Below are positions 16,174 to 24,853 of a stretch of 44,077 nt of DNA, piece by piece. Location: NCBI RefSeq assembly GCF_006151805.1, contig NZ_VDDA01000035.1, positions 1 to 44,077 on the forward strand. Direction: 5' to 3'. The DNA is from Methylobacterium terricola (lineage in GTDB: Bacteria > Pseudomonadota > Alphaproteobacteria > Rhizobiales > Beijerinckiaceae). The position numbers and the translations under genes were made by a program. A model generated the notes under the pieces. That model did no database searches. It had not been told where the DNA came from and saw only the letters and a list, made by a program, of their open reading frames with translations. Positions within the stretch are counted from its first letter, which is position 1. Each line of letters begins with the position of its first letter.

Positions 16174-18060
16174 GTGGCGATTCGCTCGATCGGCTGGCTC
16201 GCCGGCCTTCCCCTCCTGGCCGGTGCCTGGGTTGCGGCGACGTCTTTCGCCGAGCCGCGGCTCGAAGCCGCCCTGGAGGCGCCCGCCGAGGCCGTGGCGG
16301 CGGGCACCGGCCGCGACGGAGCCGAGCCGTGGCTGCGGGTCGAGGCACGGGGCCGCGACCTCGTGGCGAGCGGCGAGGCGCCGGCCGACGCCGCCCTCGC
16401 CGGCGCCCGCGCCGCCCTGTCCGGCCTTCCTGGCCACCGCCGGATCACCGACCGCCTCGGGCTCGTGGCGGAGGTCTCGCCCTTCACCTGGGCGGCGTTG
16501 CGCCGCTCGGCCGACCACCTCGACCTGATCGGCCATCGGCCGGCGGAAACCGGCCGCGCCGCCCTCGCCGATTCCCTCGGCGCCGGCCTGCCCGCCGGGA
16601 TCTCGCTGCGCGACGCGGCGCGGGCCGCCCGCGGCGCGCCGGCGGCGTTCTCCGAGGCCGCCCGTTTCCTCGTCGGGGTGGTCCTGCACCTGAAGCCCGG
16701 CGCCACCGCGGCGATGAGCGGTCCCGTCCTGTCGGTCCGCGGCGAGGCGGCGAGCGTCGAGGCCTATGCCGGCCTCAAGGCGGACCTCGCCCGGCCGCCC
16801 GCCGGGTTCACGATCGGCGAGGTCGCGGTCGAGCCGGCCCTGGCCGCGCCCTTCACCTGGTCGGCGAGCCGCAGTCCGGACGGCATCCGCCTCGACGGCT
16901 ACACCGTGTCGGAGGGCGACCGGGCGGCGATCCTGGCCGCCGCGCGGCTCCTCGCCGACGGCGCCCCGGTGATCGACACGATGCGCACCGCCCGCGGCCT
17001 GCCCGCCGGGATCGACGCCCGGGCGCTCACCGACCGGGCCTTCGCGGCCCTGGCGCTCTTGCGCGACGGCACCGTGTCCCTCGACGGGGCGACCCTGTCG
17101 CTCCGGGGGGCCGCCATCGACGCCCAGGCGGTGCGCGAGGCCGAGGCCGTGGCCGACGCCCTGCCGGCGGGCGTCTCCCGCGGGACGGTCGCCCTGACGG
17201 CGAGCCCGGTCTCGCCCTACATCGTCACGGTCCGGCGCGGGCCGGAGGCCTTCACGCTCACCGGCCACCTGCCGGATGCCGAGGCACGCTCCGCGCTCCG
17301 TGCCGCGCTGCGGCCCTACCTCTACGGCGAGCGGGTGATCGACCGCACCCGCCTCGCCGAAGGCGCGCCACCCGCCCTCGTCGAGGGCCTGGCCGCCGGG
17401 ATCGGTGCGCTCGGCCAGCTCGCCGCGGGCGAGGTGACGGTGCGCGACCAGAACCTGCGCATCGCAGGCGAAGGACTTTATCCGGAAAGCGCCCGCCGCG
17501 TCGCCGCGGAGGCGGCGCGGATCGCCCCCGCCGGCTGGCGCACCGAGGTCGCGGTCGGGGACCGCGGCGCGGCGCCGCTGCGCGATCCGGCCTCCTGCCG
17601 CGATACCTTCGCGACGCTGGCGAACGAGTCGACCCTGCGCTTCGATCCCGGCAGCGCCGACCTCAAGCCCGCCTTCTACCCCGTCCTCGACGAGGTCGCG
17701 GGTCTCGCCCGCGCCTGCCCGCAGGCCCGGATCGAGGTCGCCGGCCACGACGACCCGCCCGGCTCCGCGCCGCCGCCGGCACCGAAGGAGCCGCCCGCGC
17801 CGAAGGACGTCTCCAAGGACGCCAATAAGGGCAAGGCGGCGCCGAAGCCCGGCAAGCCGGCGGCGAAACCCCCGACTACCCCGTCCTCCGAGAAGCCCGC
17901 CGAGGCGGCGTCGATGCCCGATCCGGGCCTGCCGCAGCGCCGGGCGGCGGCGATCGTCGATTATCTGGTCAAGGCCGGCATCCCGGCCGGGCGAATCGCC
18001 GCCGCGCCCGCCGACGCCCCCACCGACCGCCGGTCGGTCGCCTTCGCCCTGCGCTCCTGA
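16174..18060 (+). CDS. OmpA-family envelope protein with BON-like repeats and an interrupted OmpA domain
   Basis: A 628-residue protein from a GTG at 16174, with an N-terminal hydrophobic segment (GWLAGLPLLAGAWVAA). Residues 55-460 contain a repeating module: a strand such as LSLRGAAID or LRIAGEG, a helix, PAG, then a proline-led strand (PFTW at 103 and 226, PYIV at 348) and an LxGHxP/LDGY step. This resembles tandem BON domains, as in mycobacterial ArfA-like proteins, but the match is by eye. The C-terminal OmpA peptidoglycan-binding domain begins at 475 (CRDTFATL, LRFDPGSADLKP, IEVAGHDD). It is split by about 55 Lys/Pro-rich residues (528-584) and resumes as LPQRRAAAIVDYLVKAGI. The fold is convincing; the function is inferred to be envelope anchoring. 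Confidence 0.75.
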   Translation: MAIRSIGWLAGLPLLAGAWVAATSFAEPRLEAALEAPAEAVAAGTGRDGAEPWLRVEARGRDLVASGEAPADAALAGARAALSGLPGHRRITDRLGLVAEVSPFTWAALRRSADHLDLIGHRPAETGRAALADSLGAGLPAGISLRDAARAARGAPAAFSEAARFLVGVVLHLKPGATAAMSGPVLSVRGEAASVEAYAGLKADLARPPAGFTIGEVAVEPALAAPFTWSASRSPDGIRLDGYTVSEGDRAAILAAARLLADGAPVIDTMRTARGLPAGIDARALTDRAFAALALLRDGTVSLDGATLSLRGAAIDAQAVREAEAVADALPAGVSRGTVALTASPVSPYIVTVRRGPEAFTLTGHLPDAEARSALRAALRPYLYGERVIDRTRLAEGAPPALVEGLAAGIGALGQLAAGEVTVRDQNLRIAGEGLYPESARRVAAEAARIAPAGWRTEVAVGDRGAAPLRDPASCRDTFATLANESTLRFDPGSADLKPAFYPVLDEVAGLARACPQARIEVAGHDDPPGSAPPPAPKEPPAPKDVSKDANKGKAAPKPGKPAAKPPTTPSSEKPAEAASMPDPGLPQRRAAAIVDYLVKAGIPAGRIAAAPADAPTDRRSVAFALRS

Positions 18061-18070
18061 GGGCCCTGCC

Positions 18071-18355
18071 GTGCTGCTCCTCGCTTCCGTCGCCTGGCCG
18101 GGCGTTCTGGCGGGCCTCCTGATCGGCGCCGGCACCGGCTGGTGGGCCGGCCTGCCCGCCGCCCGGGGACCGCGCCTCGCCGCCGCCCTGATCGCGCTCC
18201 TGGCGCTTGCCGCCGGGGCGGCGGCACTCGCCGGCCTCCTGCCCGGCTCCCTCGCGGTACCGGGGCGGGACGGCTTCCGGATCGAGATGGCGGCCGTGAT
18301 GCTGGCGGCCTACCTCGCCGGCTGCGTTCTCGGGGCATTGCCACGGCGCGCGTGA
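18071..18355 (+). CDS. Small integral membrane protein, unknown
   Basis: A 94-residue protein from a GTG 10 bases after the upstream OmpA gene, so it is probably translated from the same message. Three hydrophobic segments are visible: VAWPGVLAGLLIGAGTGWW, LIALLALAAGAAALAGLL and MAAVMLAAYLAGCVLG, with a short Arg-rich tail. The tight spacing and the membrane character support a real gene, since random frames in this DNA are Arg-rich. No family is recognised. A link to the neighbouring OmpA protein is suggested only by the operon. Confidence 0.65.
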   Translation: MLLLASVAWPGVLAGLLIGAGTGWWAGLPAARGPRLAAALIALLALAAGAAALAGLLPGSLAVPGRDGFRIEMAAVMLAAYLAGCVLGALPRRA

Positions 18356-18396
18356 GCCCACGGCCCGGGCCCCGGTGGGCCGGCTCGACGGTGTCG

Positions 18397-18447
18397 TTCG
18401 AGTGCAAGACAAGTTCGAGTGCAAGACAAGTTCGAGTGCAAGACAAG
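18397..18447. repeat. Three perfect tandem copies of a 17-bp unit
   Basis: TTCGAGTGCAAGACAAG occurs three times head to tail without a mismatch (18397, 18414, 18431). The unit lies between two convergent genes and is far less GC-rich than its surroundings. No coding frame uses it convincingly. Confidence 0.9.
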
Positions 18448-18459
18448 GCGCGGGCCGTC

Positions 18460-18497
18460 TCCTCTCCCTGCCTGCGGGGAGAGGAGGAACCCACGCC
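18460..18497. repeat. Dispersed GC-rich palindromic repeat, copy B
   Basis: CCTCTCCCTGC / GCGGGGAGAGG form an 11-bp stem with one wobble and a 2-base centre (18461-18484), flanked on the right by AGGAACCCACGCC. It is nearly the same unit as 7927-7965. Confidence 0.6.
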
Positions 18498-18573
18498 GCA
18501 CCTGGATTGCGAACGGATCCGGCGGGAGCCCTGAACGGAAGCGGGCCGCCCCAGGGGGCCGCCCGGCAGGGCG

Positions 18574-20766
18574 TCAACGCTGCTGCTGTTGCGGCGGCTG
18601 GGCCTGCTGCTGCTGGATCAGCGGCGTGATGCGGCGCACGGTGACCCGACGGTTCTCCCGCGAGGGGCCTTGCGTGTTCACCTTCAGGTATTGCTCGCCG
18701 TAGCCCTGGGTCGTCAGGTTCTCCGGCGGCACTTTGAAGTCGCGGGTCAGCACCTCCGCCACCGACTGCGCGCGGCGGTCGGAGAGCGAGAGGTTGTCGA
18801 TGTCGCTGCCGACCGCGTCGGTGTAGCCCTCGATCAGGAACACCTCCTGCGGGTTGTTCTGGATCGCCTGGTTGATCGCCGCCGCGATGGTGGCGAGGCG
18901 GCGAGCCTGGTCGGGTGTGACCTGCCACGATCCGGTGTCGAACGTGATGGTGTCGATGTCGACGCTGCGCATCCGGGCGCGCAGGGTCGGGCTGTAGCGC
19001 ACCTGATCGAGGGTGTAGCGCCGCTCGATCGGGGCGACCGGCGGGGCGGTGAGCGCCTCGTAGATCGCGCCCTCGTCGGCCCGGTCCGCCTCGACCACGT
19101 AGCGGTCGCGGGGGATGCGGATGTCCGGCGGCGGCAGCACGACGACGTCCCGCTCGATCGACCGCGGCGGGCCGCCGTAGGAATTGTCGATCAGCACCAC
19201 CTCGCGCCCGTCCGGCCCGCGGCGGTAGCGCCGCAGCAGCCGGCCGTCGTCGTCGACCACCGTGAAGACCTGGTAGCCGCCGGGGCGGTCGATGATCGTC
19301 ACGGTGTCGCGGCCGCGGCGCTCGATCCGGGCGTCGCGGTCGAGCAGGCGGAAGCGCTCGGTCTCGTCGTGGCGCAGGAAGTAGCGGTCGTCGTCGCGCA
19401 CGATCACCCGGCCCGGCTCGCGGATGATCAGGCGGCCGCCCTCGTTGTACTCGCGCCGGGCGCGGCGCACGTCCTCGTAGCTGCGCACGTCGATGTCGCC
19501 GCGGCGGAAGCCGCCCGGGACATAATCCGGGGCGTCGCGGCGATAGCCTCCGGGCAGGTCGCCGCGGTCGTCGAAGCCGCGCCGGTCGCCATCGCGCCGG
19601 TCGTCGCGACGGTCGAAGTCACGGCCATCCCGGCGGTCGAGATCGCGACGATCCTGGTCGCGCGGGTCGCGCCGGTCGATGCCACGCTCATCACGGTCGT
19701 CGGGCGCCGCGCCGCCGGGCACGAAGGGGCGGCCGGGCACGCCGGGCCTCTGGTTCGGCGGCAACGGTGCGCCGTTCGGGCCGGCGCCGGGAGCGTCGGG
19801 CCGATCCGGTCCGCGGTCGGGCCGGGCATCGCCGGGCGCCGGCGGCGGGGTCGGCCGGCCCGGGGCAGGGGGCTGGCCGGGAGCCGGTGCCTGACCGGGT
19901 CCGCGCGGACCGCCGGGCGCGTCGGGCCCGCGGCGCTCGTCGCGCGGATCGGGCCGCTCGTCGCGGCGGTCCGGACGGTCGGGACGGGCGTCCGGGACCG
20001 GGCGCTCGCGCGGGTCGGGCCGCCCGGCGGGACCGCGGTCCTGCGACGGCCCCGGCGGGCGGCCGGGCTCCTCGCCGCGCGGGGCGCGGGGCTCCGGACG
20101 CTCTTGCCGGTCTTGGCGCTCTTGCCGGTCCGGACGCTCCTGCCGGTCTTGGCGCTCTTGCCGGTCTTGGCGCTCCTGCCGGTCCTGGCGTTCCGGCCGC
20201 TGCTCCTGGCGCTCGCGCGGATCCGGCCGGTCGGGGCGACCCTGCGGGCCACGCTCTTGAGGGCCGCGGTCCGGCGCGTCGGGCCGCTCCTGACGCTGCC
20301 GCGGTTCCGGCCGCTCACGGGGCTCTTGCCGCTCGCGGGGTTCCTGCCGCTCGCGGGGCTCTTGCCGCGGCTCGGGCCGCTCGCGCTGTGGCTCGGGTCT
20401 CTCCTGACGGGGCTCCGGCCGCTCGCGCGGCTCGGGCCGGGGAGCGGCGCGCTCCGGCCGGGGCTCCGGACGTTCCTGGCGCGGCTCCGGACGTTCCTGC
20501 CGGGGCTCCGGCCGCTCGCGCGGACCACCCGGGCCACCCCGCTCACCACCCGGGCCACCCCGCTCACCGCCCGGGCCGCCGCGTTCGCCGCCAGGTCCAC
20601 CGGGGCCGCCGCGCTCGCCGCCGGGCCCACCGGGTCCGCCCGGCCCGCCCTGGGCCAGTCGGATCACGTCGTCGCCTCGCGCCGCCACCTGGCTGGCAAG
20701 AAGGGGCTGGAGCAGCAGCGCCGGCAGGATCGTACCGGTCAGCAGCAGCGCGCGGGCAGAACGCAT
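18574..20766 (-). CDS. OmpA-family protein with long Gly-Pro and Arg-Glu-Pro repeats
   Basis: A 730-residue exported protein. A signal peptide (LLLTGTILPALLLQPLLASQVAA) is followed at about 38-80 by collagen-like GGPGG/GGERGG repeats. Next come many ERPEPRQ and RQERQD units (about 80-250), a Pro/Gly/Asp/Arg-rich stretch and DRRD-type repeats to about 400. A compact region follows (GGRLIIREPGRVIVRDDD, VVDDDGRLLRRYRR) that resembles a repeated short beta module. The C-terminal OmpA domain (about 600-705) is complete: ITFDTGSWQVTPDQ, IEGYTDAVGSDIDN, LSDRRAQSVAEVL, TTQGYGEQ and NRRVTVR. The tail is Gln-rich. Peptidoglycan anchoring is inferred from the OmpA domain; the repeats form a highly charged, probably extended spacer. 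Long open frames on the other strand here result from the repeats. Confidence 0.85.
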   Translation of the reverse strand: MRSARALLLTGTILPALLLQPLLASQVAARGDDVIRLAQGGPGGPGGPGGERGGPGGPGGERGGPGGERGGPGGERGGPGGPRERPEPRQERPEPRQERPEPRPERAAPRPEPRERPEPRQERPEPQRERPEPRQEPRERQEPRERQEPRERPEPRQRQERPDAPDRGPQERGPQGRPDRPDPRERQEQRPERQDRQERQDRQERQDRQERPDRQERQDRQERPEPRAPRGEEPGRPPGPSQDRGPAGRPDPRERPVPDARPDRPDRRDERPDPRDERRGPDAPGGPRGPGQAPAPGQPPAPGRPTPPPAPGDARPDRGPDRPDAPGAGPNGAPLPPNQRPGVPGRPFVPGGAAPDDRDERGIDRRDPRDQDRRDLDRRDGRDFDRRDDRRDGDRRGFDDRGDLPGGYRRDAPDYVPGGFRRGDIDVRSYEDVRRARREYNEGGRLIIREPGRVIVRDDDRYFLRHDETERFRLLDRDARIERRGRDTVTIIDRPGGYQVFTVVDDDGRLLRRYRRGPDGREVVLIDNSYGGPPRSIERDVVVLPPPDIRIPRDRYVVEADRADEGAIYEALTAPPVAPIERRYTLDQVRYSPTLRARMRSVDIDTITFDTGSWQVTPDQARRLATIAAAINQAIQNNPQEVFLIEGYTDAVGSDIDNLSLSDRRAQSVAEVLTRDFKVPPENLTTQGYGEQYLKVNTQGPSRENRRVTVRRITPLIQQQQAQPPQQQQR

Positions 20767-20897
20767 CAGGGGAACCTCTCGTCCGTCGTCGGTTCCTTCG
20801 AACCTCGTGACGGCGAGTTGGTTCCCCGAGGCGGTGCCCGCGGGTCAGCCGCCCGTGAGCGGCCGTCCGATCTCGTCGGGTCTGGCCCGGGCGCGAC

Positions 20898-21920
20898 TTA
20901 CGGCGTCGCGACCGGGGCGGCGCCGGGGGCCGAAACGGCGACGGCCGCGGCCTGCGGGCCGTCCGCCTTGGCGACGAGCGGCACCGGGATGAGGTTGGGG
21001 GCGATCACCCGGATGGCGGGGCGTTCCTCGGGCCCGGCCGGGCGGGCACCCTCGGCGGTCTCCTCCTCGACCCGGGTCGCGGCGGTGGCGGCGAGCGTCG
21101 CGGCGGCGCGGTCGGCGCGGCCGACCAGGGTCAGGCGCACCTTCGGCCGCGACATCGCCTCGGCCTGGGCCGGGGTGACGAAGATGTCGCCCTTGTGGCG
21201 CACCAGCATGCTCTCGGCCTTGACCAGCGCCTGGGCCCAGGTCTGCGTGCCCTTGCACGAGCAGTTCGGCACGAAGGTCTTCTGGAACTTGAAGGCGTTC
21301 GGCAGGGCCGAGTAGGCGCGCTTCGACTGGATCGCGGCGGCCTGGGTCAGGCCGCTGTCGGTGGGCGGCATCGAGTAGGCGGCGGCCTCGGCCCCGGGGC
21401 AGAGCGCCTGGCACATCTCGTCGGCGCCCTCGCGGCCGTCGGGCAGGTTCGGCATCGGGAAGTAGGCGCCGTCGCACATCCGCACGCAGATCACCTGCGA
21501 GCCGCCGCGGCCGAAGCCGTCGGCCGGTTTCGGCTGGGCTGCGGCGGCGCTCTGCAGGCCGGTGCAGGCGTCCTTCACGGCGGCGATGAGCTGCCCGCGG
21601 CGGGCATCCGAGATCTCGCGGGCCCCGGCGCCATAGCCGGCATTGAGGGCGCGAATGCGCTGCTCGACCTGGGCGCATTGCGGCGGCCGCATGTCGAAGA
21701 ACAGGAAGCGCCCGCCCTCGCAGCCGATCGACTGGCGATAGGCGACGAGCTGCTGGATCTCCTCGATCTGGCCGCGGTTGGACTCCCGCTGCAGGCCGGC
21801 GAGCTCGGCGCGATAGCGCTGGCAGGCCGCGGCATTGGGCTCGGCCAGGGCAGCCTGGCACAAGGAAAGGGTCGCAAGGACGCCGGCAAGGAGCCGGACC
21901 GTGTAGCGGAGCAGCGGCAT
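20898..21920 (-). CDS. DUF2865 domain-containing secreted protein
   Basis: A 340-residue protein with a signal peptide from the ATG at 21920 (MPLLRYTVRLLAGVLATLS, ending near QAALA). The N-terminal half is helical and contains CQRYRAELAGLQRE and RFLFFDMRPPQC. The diagnostic DUF2865 core is VICVRMCDGAYFPMPNLP, then EMCQALCPGAEAAAYSMP and VPNCSCKG, with several cysteines likely to be disulfide-bonded in the periplasm. The C-terminus is an Ala/Pro-rich low-complexity tail. DUF2865 proteins are common in Hyphomicrobiales, and no function is known. The longer frame to 22007 lacks signal-like character at its start. Confidence 0.85.
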   Translation of the reverse strand: MPLLRYTVRLLAGVLATLSLCQAALAEPNAAACQRYRAELAGLQRESNRGQIEEIQQLVAYRQSIGCEGGRFLFFDMRPPQCAQVEQRIRALNAGYGAGAREISDARRGQLIAAVKDACTGLQSAAAAQPKPADGFGRGGSQVICVRMCDGAYFPMPNLPDGREGADEMCQALCPGAEAAAYSMPPTDSGLTQAAAIQSKRAYSALPNAFKFQKTFVPNCSCKGTQTWAQALVKAESMLVRHKGDIFVTPAQAEAMSRPKVRLTLVGRADRAAATLAATAATRVEEETAEGARPAGPEERPAIRVIAPNLIPVPLVAKADGPQAAAVAVSAPGAAPVATP

Positions 21921-22104
21921 GGCGTTCGGGGGACCGACCGGTATGCGGGGACGACCGCCCACGAGGGCGGCGGACGAGAACGAGCTGCCCCGCGCGCGGA
22001 TGCGCAAAGCGTGGCTGGACGGGACGGGTCCGTTCTAGCCGCCCTCGCCGCCGCGCGACAGCCTCCCTACATACGTTAAGCTCGTTTGCGGAAAGGTTGA
22101 CGCG

Positions 22105-22620
22105 ATGGTGTGGCGGCGGGGTCTCAGGGCTGTTTGCGCGGCGGCGTGTCTCGGGCTCGCCTCCGGTGCGGCGCTCGGGCAGGAGCCGGACCGGATCTTC
22201 GACAAGTCCACGGTGTGGCGGCCGCTCACCCCCAACGACAAGCTCGTGGTCTACGGCATCGACGACCCGGACGTGGCCGGCGTCGCCTGCCACTACACCC
22301 AGCCCGAAAAGGGCGGCATCAAGGGCACGCTCGGCCTTGCCGAGGAGGTCTCGGACATCTCGCTCTCCTGCCGCCAGGTCGGGCCGGTCAAATTCAAGGA
22401 CAAGATCAAGCAGGGCGAGGTCGTGTTCAGCGAGCGGCGCTCGCTGATCTTCAAGAGCATGCAGATCGTGCGCGGCTGCGACGCCAAGCGCAATACCCTG
22501 ATCTACATGGTCTATTCCGACAAGGTGGTGCAGGGCTCGCCCAAGAACTCGACCTCGACGGTGCCGCTGATGCCCTGGGGCACCGAGCCGCCGCCGAAAT
22601 GCGGCGACTTCCTGGGCTGA
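22105..22620 (+). CDS. creA: CreA family periplasmic protein
   Basis: A 171-residue exported protein. The signal peptide runs to about residue 25 (AACLGLASGAALGQ). The mature part has the CreA pattern: DRIFDKSTVWRPLTPNDKL, VYGIDDPDVAGVACHYT, GLAEEVSDISLSCRQVGP, then FKSMQIVRGCDAKRNTLIY and the ending STSTVPLMPWG. Four cysteines probably form two disulfides. CreA is widespread in Proteobacteria but its role is undefined; the name comes from the E. coli cre locus and does not imply signalling. A strong terminator follows, so it is likely monocistronic. Confidence 0.92.
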   Translation: MVWRRGLRAVCAAACLGLASGAALGQEPDRIFDKSTVWRPLTPNDKLVVYGIDDPDVAGVACHYTQPEKGGIKGTLGLAEEVSDISLSCRQVGPVKFKDKIKQGEVVFSERRSLIFKSMQIVRGCDAKRNTLIYMVYSDKVVQGSPKNSTSTVPLMPWGTEPPPKCGDFLG

Positions 22621-22652
22621 GGCCGGGCACGTCGATCGTGATCGCGGAATGG

Positions 22653-22681
22653 GGGGCCCGCGCCGGCGCGGGCCCCTTTTT
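22653..22681 (+). terminator. Rho-independent terminator after creA
   Basis: A perfect palindrome GGGGCCCGCGCC / GGCGCGGGCCCC is followed by TTTTTATT, 33 bases past the stop. This is the strongest terminator in the window. Confidence 0.9.
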
Positions 22682-22811
22682 ATTGTCTCGACGCCATGGC
22701 GGCGTCTGTCGGTCCCTTGCTCCGGCCGCTGTGTCCCGGCCGCCGGCCTGCCGCCGAATTCCCGCCGGGGCGGGGAGGCATTAACGATCCGGTAACCACG
22801 ATGCGCGCTTC

Positions 22812-23624
22812 ATGGCCTCCGGTAACAACTCGTCAACCGCCGTGACCAGCATCAGCCTCACCCGCCCCTCCCTCCCGCTGCGCGGCCGCTCCTTCCGGGC
22901 GCTCGTGCTCGCGCCGGAGACGCCGCTCGGCGACTGGTTCTCGCACCTGGATGCCCTGGTGCAGCGCTCGCCGACGCTCTTCTCCGAGCGCGCCGTGATC
23001 CTGGACGTCTCGGGCCTCGCCAAGGATCCCCTCCGGGGAGACGCGGCCAGGCTCGAGACGGCCGAGCCCGCCGAGGACGACACGGATGCCGCCGCGGCGA
23101 CGCCGGACATCGCCGGCCTCGTCGACGAGCTCAAGCAGCGCGGCATCCGCATCATGGGCGTCGAGAAGGCCGAGCCGGCCTGGCTCGGCCCGGCGCTGCC
23201 GCCGCTCCTCAGCGGCGGCCGCCCGGCCGAGATGGCGCCGCCGGCGGACGTCAAGGCACCGGAGCCCGTCAAGGCGCCGGAGCCGCCGCGCAAGCCGAAC
23301 TCCCTCGTCCTCGAGAACCCGCTGCGCTCGGGCCAGTCGGTCTACCATCCCGAGGGCGACGTCACGGTGATGGGCTCGGTCGCCTCGGGCGCCGAGATCC
23401 TGGCCGGCGGCTCGATCCACATCTACGGGGCCCTGCGCGGCCGCGCCATCGCGGGCGCCGGCGGCAACCCCCGGGCCCGCATCTGCTGCCGCAAGTTCGA
23501 GCCCGAGCTGATCGGCATCGACGGCCTGTTCCGCACCGCCGACACCACCGACCCGAAGCTGCGCAAGAAGGCGGTCCAGGTCTGGCTGGAGGGGGAGACC
23601 CTCCGCATGGCCGCCCTGGACTGA
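22812..23624 (+). CDS. minC: Septum site-determining protein MinC
   Basis: A 270-residue inhibitor of FtsZ ring assembly. The N-terminal domain (RPSLPLRGRSFRALVLAPE, AVILDVSGLAKD, LKQRGIRIMGVE) is joined by an Ala/Pro linker with repeated APEP to the C-terminal beta-helix. That domain has HPEGDVTVMGSVASGAEIL, GSIHIYGALRGRAIAGAGG and RICCRKFEPELIGIDG, the MinD-binding and dimerisation surface. The ATG at 22812 has no clear ribosome site. minD follows after 156 bases, giving the standard minCDE order. Confidence 0.94.
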   Translation: MASGNNSSTAVTSISLTRPSLPLRGRSFRALVLAPETPLGDWFSHLDALVQRSPTLFSERAVILDVSGLAKDPLRGDAARLETAEPAEDDTDAAAATPDIAGLVDELKQRGIRIMGVEKAEPAWLGPALPPLLSGGRPAEMAPPADVKAPEPVKAPEPPRKPNSLVLENPLRSGQSVYHPEGDVTVMGSVASGAEILAGGSIHIYGALRGRAIAGAGGNPRARICCRKFEPELIGIDGLFRTADTTDPKLRKKAVQVWLEGETLRMAALD

Positions 23625-23780
23625 TCCCGCGCCGCGACACCAGACGACCGGGCGAAGTCCCGCGGGCGCGTCCCGCCCCGACCCGCCCGACGAGACAGAC
23701 CACCGAAACCCCGCACGCGCGCCTCCCGGACCCCGAGCCGGACGCCGCATCATCCCGACCGCTCTGGGGGGAGCACGAGA

Positions 23781-24596
23781 ATGGCCAAGATCATAGTGGT
23801 GACGTCCGGCAAGGGCGGAGTGGGCAAGACCACCACGACGGCGGCGCTCGGCGCCGCCCTCGCCCAGGCTGGCCAGAACGTCTGCGTCGTCGACTTCGAC
23901 GTCGGCCTGCGCAACCTCGACCTCATCATGGGCGCCGAGCGCCGCGTCGTCTACGACCTCATCAACGTCGTCCAGGGCGACGCCAAGCTCACCCAGGCCC
24001 TCATCCGCGACAAGCGCCTCGACACCCTCGCGCTGCTCCCCGCCTCGCAGACCCGCGACAAGGACGCGCTCACCGACGAGGGCGTCGCCCGGGTGATCGG
24101 CGAACTGCGCGAGAAGTTCGACTGGGTGATCTGCGACAGCCCGGCCGGCATCGAGCGCGGGGCGACGCTGGCCATGCGCCATGCCGACATCGCCGTGGTC
24201 GTGACCAATCCCGAAGTCTCCTCGGTGCGCGATTCGGACCGCATCATCGGGCTGCTGGATTCCAAGACCGAGCGCGCCGAGAAGGGCGAGCATCTGGAGA
24301 AGCACCTGATCCTCACCCGCTACGACCCCGGCCGGGCCGAGCGCGGCGAGATGCTGAAGATCGAGGACGTGCTGGAGATCCTGTCGATCCCGCTCCTGGC
24401 GGTGGTGCCGGAGAGCGAGGAGGTGCTGAAGGCCTCCAACCTCGGCAGCCCGGTGACATTGAACGCCCCCCAGAGCGCGCCGGCCCGGGCCTACATCGAT
24501 GCGGTGCGGCGCCTGCGCGGCGAGACGGTCGAGATGATCGTACCGTCCGAGAAGCGCTCGCTCCTTGGCAAGCTGTTCACCCGGAGGGCGGCATGA
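23781..24596 (+). CDS. minD: Septum site-determining ATPase MinD
   Basis: A 271-residue ParA-family ATPase that recruits MinC to the membrane and is cycled by MinE. The deviant Walker A KGGVGKTTTT is at residues 11-20, with DFDVGLRNLDLIMGAERR and the switch region CDSPAGIERGA following. The C-terminal amphipathic membrane-targeting helix SLLGKLFTRR is intact. GGGGGGAGCACGAGA gives a good ribosome site. The stop overlaps the minE start by 4 bases (ATGA), so the two are translationally coupled. Confidence 0.97.
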   Translation: MAKIIVVTSGKGGVGKTTTTAALGAALAQAGQNVCVVDFDVGLRNLDLIMGAERRVVYDLINVVQGDAKLTQALIRDKRLDTLALLPASQTRDKDALTDEGVARVIGELREKFDWVICDSPAGIERGATLAMRHADIAVVVTNPEVSSVRDSDRIIGLLDSKTERAEKGEHLEKHLILTRYDPGRAERGEMLKIEDVLEILSIPLLAVVPESEEVLKASNLGSPVTLNAPQSAPARAYIDAVRRLRGETVEMIVPSEKRSLLGKLFTRRAA

Positions 24597-24853
24597 ACCT
24601 GCTGAGCTTCCTGTCGCGGCGCGGCACGGCGCCGGTGGCGCGCGAGCGCCTGCAGATCCTGCTGGCGCATGAGCGCACCGCCTTCGGCAATTCGGACCTG
24701 GTGGCGGTCCTGCGCGAGGAGATCCTGGCGGTGATCGCCAAGCATGTGGCGATCGACCAGGACAAGGTGAAGATCACCATGGAGCGGGGCAATTCCGTCT
24801 CGACCCTGGAGATCGACGTCGAGCTGCCGAAGGCGGTTCACCAGGCGGCCTGA
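24593..24853 (+). CDS. minE: Cell division topological specificity factor MinE
   Basis: An 86-residue activator of MinD ATPase. It has the N-terminal membrane-binding helix MNLLSFLSRR, the MinD-contact segment ARERLQILLAHER, then LREEILAVIAKHVAIDQDKV and the dimerisation strand STLEIDVELP. The length is normal for the family. It starts inside the minD stop codon. Confidence 0.96.
   Translation: MNLLSFLSRRGTAPVARERLQILLAHERTAFGNSDLVAVLREEILAVIAKHVAIDQDKVKITMERGNSVSTLEIDVELPKAVHQAA

Noticed and set aside
18397..18447. A CRISPR-like array
   Set aside because: The 17-bp units are contiguous with no spacers, there are only three, and no cas gene is nearby.
18589..21315. A 908-residue open frame on the plus strand
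   Set aside because: It is antisense to the repeat-rich OmpA gene, which has a signal peptide and a complete OmpA domain. The open frame results from codon-periodic GC-rich repeats and has no domain of its own.
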